Assembly (NCBI RefSeq): GCF_008728835.1
Contig: NZ_CP042582.1
Location: 3,437,001-3,501,000, forward strand
From: Hypericibacter adhaerens
GTDB lineage: Bacteria > Pseudomonadota > Alphaproteobacteria > Dongiales > Dongiaceae
DNA: 64,000 bases
Reading direction: 5' to 3'
The notes beneath the pieces were generated by a model. That model did no database searches, was not told the origin of the DNA, and saw only the letters and a program-made list of their open reading frames with translations. Of this stretch, positions 60,204 through 64,000 are shown one piece after another (within the stretch, counting starts at the first letter, position 1; each line of letters starts with the position of its first letter). The translations under genes were made by a program, and so were the position numbers.

Positions 60204-61466
60204 TCAGGCGAAGCCTTGGAAGATCAGGCTGGCGTTGGTGCCGCCGAAGCCGAAGGAATTCGACAAGGCGCGGCGGATCGGGCGCTCCTTGGCCTCTTTC
60301 GGCACGAGGTCGATGTCGCAGCCCGGCGACGGGTTCTCGAGATTGAGCGTGGGCGGCGCCACCTGGTCGCGGATCGCCAGGATCGAGAAGACGGCCTCGA
60401 CCGCGCCGGCGGCGCCCAGCAGATGGCCGATCGCCGACTTGGTGGAGGACATGGAGATCTTGTAGGCGGCATCCCCGAAGAGCCGCTTCACCGCGCCGAG
60501 CTCGATCTCGTCGCCGAGCGGCGTCGAGGTGCCGTGCGCGTTCACATAGTCGATGTCCTCCGGATTGAGCTTGGCGCGCTTCATGGCCGCCTTCATGGCG
60601 TTGAAGGCGCCTTCGCCGGTCTCCGAGGGGGCGGTGATGTGATAGGCGTCGCCCGACATGCCATAGCCGATGACCTCGGCATAGATCTTGGCGCCGCGCT
60701 TCCTCGCATGCTCGAGCTCCTCGAGCACCAGCACGCCCGCCCCTTCGCCCATCACGAAGCCGTCGCGATCCTTGTCCCAGGGGCGCGAGGCGCGCTGCGG
60801 CTCGTCGTTGAAGCCGGTCGAGAGCGCGCGGGCCGCGGCGAAGCCCGCCACGCCGATGCGGCAGATCGAAGCCTCGGTGCCGCCCGCCACCATCACATCG
60901 GCATCGTCGAGCTGGATCAGCCGCGCCGCATCGCCGATGGCATGCGCGCCGGTCGAGCAGGCCGTCACCACCGCGTGGTTGGGCCCCTTGAAGCCGAACT
61001 GGATCGAGACATTGCCCGAGGCCAGGTTGATCAGGGCCGCCGGGATGAAGAAGGGGCTGATGCGGCGAGGCCCACGCTCGTGAAGCGTGATCGCCGCATC
61101 GTAGATGCCTTCGAGGCCGCCGATGCCCGAACCGATCAGGACGCCGGTGCGCTCGCGCTCATGCTCGTCGACCGGCTGCCAGCCCGCATCCAGCACGGCC
61201 TCGGTGGCCGCGCCCATCGCGAAATGGATGAAACGGCCCATCTTGCGCTGGTCCTTGGGCGTGACGTAGTCGTCGGAATTGAAGTTGCCCGACGCCTTGT
61301 CGCCCAGCGGCACCTGGCCCGCGATCCGGCAGGGCAGATCGCTGACGTCGAACGCCTGGATGCCGGAGATGCCGGACTCGCCGTTGAGAAGGCGCTTCCA
61401 GACACGCTCGCTACCCACGCCAAGCGGCGTGACCAAGCCGATGCCAGTGACTACGACGCGTCGCAT
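60204..61466 (-). CDS. fabF: 3-oxoacyl-ACP synthase II
   Basis: KAS II condensing enzyme of fatty-acid elongation, 420 residues. The catalytic triad is Cys170 (VVTACSTGAHAIGDA), His311 (VNAHGTSTPLGD) and His348 (KSAIGHLLGAAG). The N-terminal RRVVVTGIGLVTPLG and C-terminal NSFGFGGTNASLIF are typical. The ATG is at 61466. It follows acpP by 79 bp and precedes mltG by 7 bp. Confidence 0.97.
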   Translation of the reverse strand: MRRVVVTGIGLVTPLGVGSERVWKRLLNGESGISGIQAFDVSDLPCRIAGQVPLGDKASGNFNSDDYVTPKDQRKMGRFIHFAMGAATEAVLDAGWQPVDEHERERTGVLIGSGIGGLEGIYDAAITLHERGPRRISPFFIPAALINLASGNVSIQFGFKGPNHAVVTACSTGAHAIGDAARLIQLDDADVMVAGGTEASICRIGVAGFAAARALSTGFNDEPQRASRPWDKDRDGFVMGEGAGVLVLEELEHARKRGAKIYAEVIGYGMSGDAYHITAPSETGEGAFNAMKAAMKRAKLNPEDIDYVNAHGTSTPLGDEIELGAVKRLFGDAAYKISMSSTKSAIGHLLGAAGAVEAVFSILAIRDQVAPPTLNLENPSPGCDIDLVPKEAKERPIRRALSNSFGFGGTNASLIFQGFA

Positions 61467-61545
61467 GTCGCCTCTCGCAGATGGAAGGGGATCGACGAGA
61501 CTGTCGCGGTGCCGCGAAGCCGACGCAAAGCCAGCGCGCTCAGGC

Positions 61546-61779
61546 TCAGCTGTGCTGCTCGATGAAGGTGATCGCGTCCTTCACCGTCAACACCTTCTCC
61601 GCGGCGTCGTCGGGGATTTCGCAACCGAACTCTTCCTCGAACGCCATCACCAGCTCGACGATGTCGAGACTGTCGGCGCCAAGATCGTCGATGAAGTGCG
61701 CACCTTCTGTGACTTTCGACTCATCGACGCCGAGGTGCTCGACGACGATCTTCTTCACGCGCTCGGCGATATCGCTCAT
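61546..61779 (-). CDS. acpP: Acyl carrier protein
   Basis: A 77-residue ACP carrying the phosphopantetheine arm at Ser37 in [19 protein letters not shown]. The highly acidic composition and length are standard. ATG 61779 ([17 protein letters not shown]) is the family start; the longer frame to 61887 reads upstream DNA. The 176-bp gap to fabG is unusually wide for this operon and probably holds an acpP promoter. No element there was convincing by eye. Confidence 0.98.
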   Translation of the reverse strand: MSDIAERVKKIVVEHLGVDESKVTEGAHFIDDLGADSLDIVELVMAFEEEFGCEIPDDAAEKVLTVKDAITFIEQHS

Positions 61780-61955
61780 CTGGTTCGCCCCTTCACTCAC
61801 ACCCGCTGGTTTTCGCTTATCGGGGCCGCCGTCCGGCGGGGTCCCGTCCCCCGAACTCACCTGCCACCCGAGGAGGGGGCGGCTCAAGGGCGCGTGCCCT
61901 TAACATATCCGTTACGCGTTAGCCAGAGCCTCGGAAAAACCCTGCGCCAACAGCC

Positions 61956-62699
61956 TCATATCATGGCCATTCCGCCGTTTACATGCAAGGTCTGGCCGGT
62001 GACATAAGCGGCCTCGTTCGCCGCCAGATAGACGACGGCGGCAGCGATGTCCTCAGCAGCGCCGAGTCGCCCCATCGGCACGCGCGACAGAAGCTCGGTC
62101 TTCTGCTTCTCGTTGAGCGCATCCGTCATGGCGGTGGCGATGAAGCCGGGCGCCACGCAGTTCACGGTGATGTGACGCGACGCGACCTCGGCCGCGAGCG
62201 CCTTGGACATGCCGATCATGCCGGCCTTGGAGGCGGCATAGTTCGCCTGGCCCGGATTGCCGGTCACGCCCACGATCGAGGTGATGCCGATGATGCGGCC
62301 CCAGCGCCGGCGCATCATGGGCATCAGGAGCGCCCGGCAGAGCCGGAAGGCGGCACCCAGATTGACGTCGAGGACGGCGTTCCAGTCCTCGTCGCGCATC
62401 CGCACCGCAAGGCCGTCGCGCGTCAGCCCGGCATTGTTGACCAGGATGTCCACTTGTCCGAGGGCCGCCTCGGCGCTCTTGGCCAGGCTCTCGGCACCAC
62501 CCGCCTCGCCGAGATTGGCCGGCAGGACCTTCGCCCGCTCGCCCAGCTCGCCCGCCAGCGCCTCAAGCGCCGCGACCTTCGTGCCGGAAAGCCCCACCTC
62601 GGCACCCTGCGCGTGAAGCGCCTTCGCGATGGCACCGCCAATGCCGCCCGAAGCCCCCGTCACCAGGGCCTTCTTGCCCGTCAGATCGAACATGGCCAT
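61956..62699 (-). CDS. fabG: 3-oxoacyl-ACP reductase
   Basis: NADPH-dependent SDR of fatty-acid synthesis, 247 residues. It has TGASGGIGGAIA (14-25), NNAG (88-91), catalytic Ser141, Tyr154 and Lys158 (ITSIVGVTGNPGQANYAASKAG), and the FabG end motif VTGQTLHVNGGMAMI. The start is ATG 62699, or 62693 with MFDLTGKK. It lies 63 bp after fabD and is second in the operon. Confidence 0.97.
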   Translation of the reverse strand: MAMFDLTGKKALVTGASGGIGGAIAKALHAQGAEVGLSGTKVAALEALAGELGERAKVLPANLGEAGGAESLAKSAEAALGQVDILVNNAGLTRDGLAVRMRDEDWNAVLDVNLGAAFRLCRALLMPMMRRRWGRIIGITSIVGVTGNPGQANYAASKAGMIGMSKALAAEVASRHITVNCVAPGFIATAMTDALNEKQKTELLSRVPMGRLGAAEDIAAAVVYLAANEAAYVTGQTLHVNGGMAMI

Positions 62700-62762
62700 C
62701 TCAACCTCGCTTCCTTGAATTGCTCGCTTGTGTTGCCGCTGTCGGGGCGGCGGGGCCGGCGC

Positions 62763-63716
62763 TCACAGGGTCTTGAGCACGGCTTCGATCTCTTCGGGGG
62801 TTCCCGCCGCCTGGCCCTTCAGCTCGCGGTCGATGCGCTTGGTCAGGCCCGTCAGCACCTTGCCGGCGCCGAGCTCGATCAGCTCCTCGACGCCCTGGGC
62901 CTTCATCGCCAGGACGCCCTCGCGCCAGCGCACCAGCCCGGTGACCTGCTCCACCAGCAGCCGGCGGATCGTTTCGGGATCGCTGACCGGCTTCGCCGTG
63001 ACATTGGCCACGATCGGCACCACCGGCATCGCGATCGCGGTCCCCGCCAGCGCTTCGCGCATCTCGTCGGCCGCGGGCTGCATCAGGGCGCAATGGAAGG
63101 GGGCGCTCACCGGCAGCATCACGCTGCGCTTGGTGCCGCGCTCGGCGGCGATGGCGACCGCGCGCTCGACCGCGGCCTTGTGCCCGCTCAAGACCACTTG
63201 GCCCGGCGCATTGTCGTTGGCGACGCTCACCACCTCGGACTTGGGACCGGCCTCGCGCGCCGCCGCCGCGATCGCTTCCGCCGCCTCGAGATCGAGGCCC
63301 AGGAGCGCCGCCATGGCGCCCTCGCCCACCGGCACCGCGCGCTGCATGGCGCGTCCGCGCCGCTTCAGAAGCCGCGCCGCATCGGAGAGCGTCAGCGCGC
63401 CCGCCGCCGCCAGGGCCGAATATTCGCCCAGCGAATGGCCCGCGACGCAGGTCGCCTTGTCGGCCAGGGAGAAGCCACCCTCCGAGCTCAGCACCCGCAG
63501 GGCCGCCATGCTGACGGCCATCAGCGCCGGCTGGGCGTTCTCGGTCAGGGTCAGTTCGGCCTCGGGTCCCTCGGCCATGAGCCGGCTCAGCGTCTGGCCC
63601 AGCGCGTCGTCCACCTCCTCGAACACCAGCCGGGCCGCGGGGAAGGCCTCGGCCAGGGCGCGGCCCATGCCGACCGCCTGGGAACCCTGCCCCGGAAACA
63701 CGAAAGCGCGAGCCAT
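62763..63716 (-). CDS. fabD: Malonyl-CoA:ACP transacylase
   Basis: Loads malonyl groups onto ACP. The 317 residues have VFPGQGSQAVGMG, nucleophile Ser95 in GHSLGEY, and the catalytic His region VSAPFHCALM. The ATG is at 63716. It is the first gene of the leftward fabD-fabG-acpP-fabF-mltG operon, divergent from the gene just beyond the right edge. Confidence 0.97.
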   Translation of the reverse strand: MARAFVFPGQGSQAVGMGRALAEAFPAARLVFEEVDDALGQTLSRLMAEGPEAELTLTENAQPALMAVSMAALRVLSSEGGFSLADKATCVAGHSLGEYSALAAAGALTLSDAARLLKRRGRAMQRAVPVGEGAMAALLGLDLEAAEAIAAAAREAGPKSEVVSVANDNAPGQVVLSGHKAAVERAVAIAAERGTKRSVMLPVSAPFHCALMQPAADEMREALAGTAIAMPVVPIVANVTAKPVSDPETIRRLLVEQVTGLVRWREGVLAMKAQGVEELIELGAGKVLTGLTKRIDRELKGQAAGTPEEIEAVLKTL

Positions 63717-63836
63717 CTCTATGAAATTCCTGTCTTTTCTGTTCTTGTCCGGAAACGGCGGCCATTGATAGCGGCGCCTCCCCGGCCTGTCCAGTGCCTG
63801 CGGCGATCAGGGCCTGCCCCCGGCCGGCCGAAAAGC

Positions 63837-63864
63837 TTGCGGCGCCAAGGGCAATGTGTATAGT
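63837..63864 (+). promoter_or_regulatory. Rightward promoter at the right edge, probably for rpsF
   Basis: TTGCGG (63837-63842), a 16-bp spacer and TATAGT (63859-63864) form a good sigma-70 promoter. An AAGGAG ribosome binding site lies at 63985-63990 with no ATG before base 64000, so the start codon is at or just past the edge. The gene divergent from fabD in alphaproteobacteria is normally rpsF (S6). The leader is about 130 nt and could fold, but no known motif was proven. Confidence 0.6.
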
Positions 63865-64000
63865 GCGCCGCTCTTCGAAAACTCCTTGCCGGCCAATGAC
63901 CTTGAGGTCGCGTGCCGGCTAGGTCCGGGCGGCTGATGCGAAGGCGATTTCGTCCTTCCCAGCGCCGGGCCATTCAACAGCCATAAGGAGCTGCGAACCG

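Noticed and set aside
63865-64000. S6:S18 regulatory RNA motif in the leader at the right edge
   Set aside because: The context fits rpsF and there are CCGG-containing foldable segments, but I could not align the known motif by eye and the coding sequence is outside the window.

Overview
This 64 kb window is a high-GC stretch of bacterial chromosome, almost entirely core genome. The lineage is almost certainly Alphaproteobacteria and most likely a Rhodospirillales-type organism. The support is a divK-pleD cell-cycle operon, an HdaA-type DnaA regulator, an EipB (DUF1849) envelope protein, the tiny aa3-oxidase subunit IV, a zinc-finger-headed DinB, and the gene orders pyrC-plsY-dprA-topA-rnr and fabD-fabG-acpP-fabF-mltG. 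I cannot name a genus from sequence alone. I found no tRNA, rRNA or CRISPR array.

Layout. 1-9.7 kb: pyrimidine, phospholipid, DNA-processing and RNA-decay genes (pyrC end, plsY, dprA, topA, a cupin, rnr), interrupted at 1.5-2.5 kb by an AT-richer island with a GIY-YIG nuclease gene. 9.8-16.9 kb: dctA, an S41 protease lipoprotein, a Nudix hydrolase, rpmG, a HigBA-type toxin-antitoxin pair and recQ. 17-22 kb: amidase, divK-pleD, ROK sugar kinase. 22-26 kb: dinB, a one-gene DUF559 element bounded by 61-bp inverted repeats, eipB, and a 2-hydroxyacid dehydrogenase. 26-31.5 kb: a degenerate agmatine-deiminase-like protein, aspS, rnd, M23 peptidase. 31.5-38.2 kb: a polyphosphate neighbourhood (ppk-ppx, a SixA-like phosphatase, CYTH-CHAD) with a BLUF photosensor. 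38.3-43.8 kb: hdaA, a PerM-like permease, a CDP-alcohol phosphatidyltransferase and a DUF2066 protein, divergent from purM-purN. 43.9-47.6 kb: aa3 subunit IV, ndk, ABC-F ATPase, FkbM methyltransferase. 47.6-56.5 kb: holC-pepA divergent from lptF-lptG-lptD-surA-rsmA, the LPS transport and outer-membrane assembly block. 56.6-64 kb: yicC-gmk, an SDR, mltG, and the fatty-acid operon fabD-fabG-acpP-fabF, with the promoter and ribosome binding site of a rightward gene (probably rpsF) at the right edge.

The most notable non-core signals are: (i) the DUF559 nuclease-fold gene inside 61-bp, hairpin-rich inverted repeats that differ only in hairpin loops; (ii) a dispersed family of G/C-rich double-hairpin palindromes in at least six other intergenic gaps, built on a similar plan; (iii) an agmatine-deiminase homologue that lacks its catalytic residues; (iv) a candidate PHO box between ppk and sixA; (v) a 17-bp perfect hairpin in the likely 5' leader of surA; and (vi) a CtrA-like site in front of divK.
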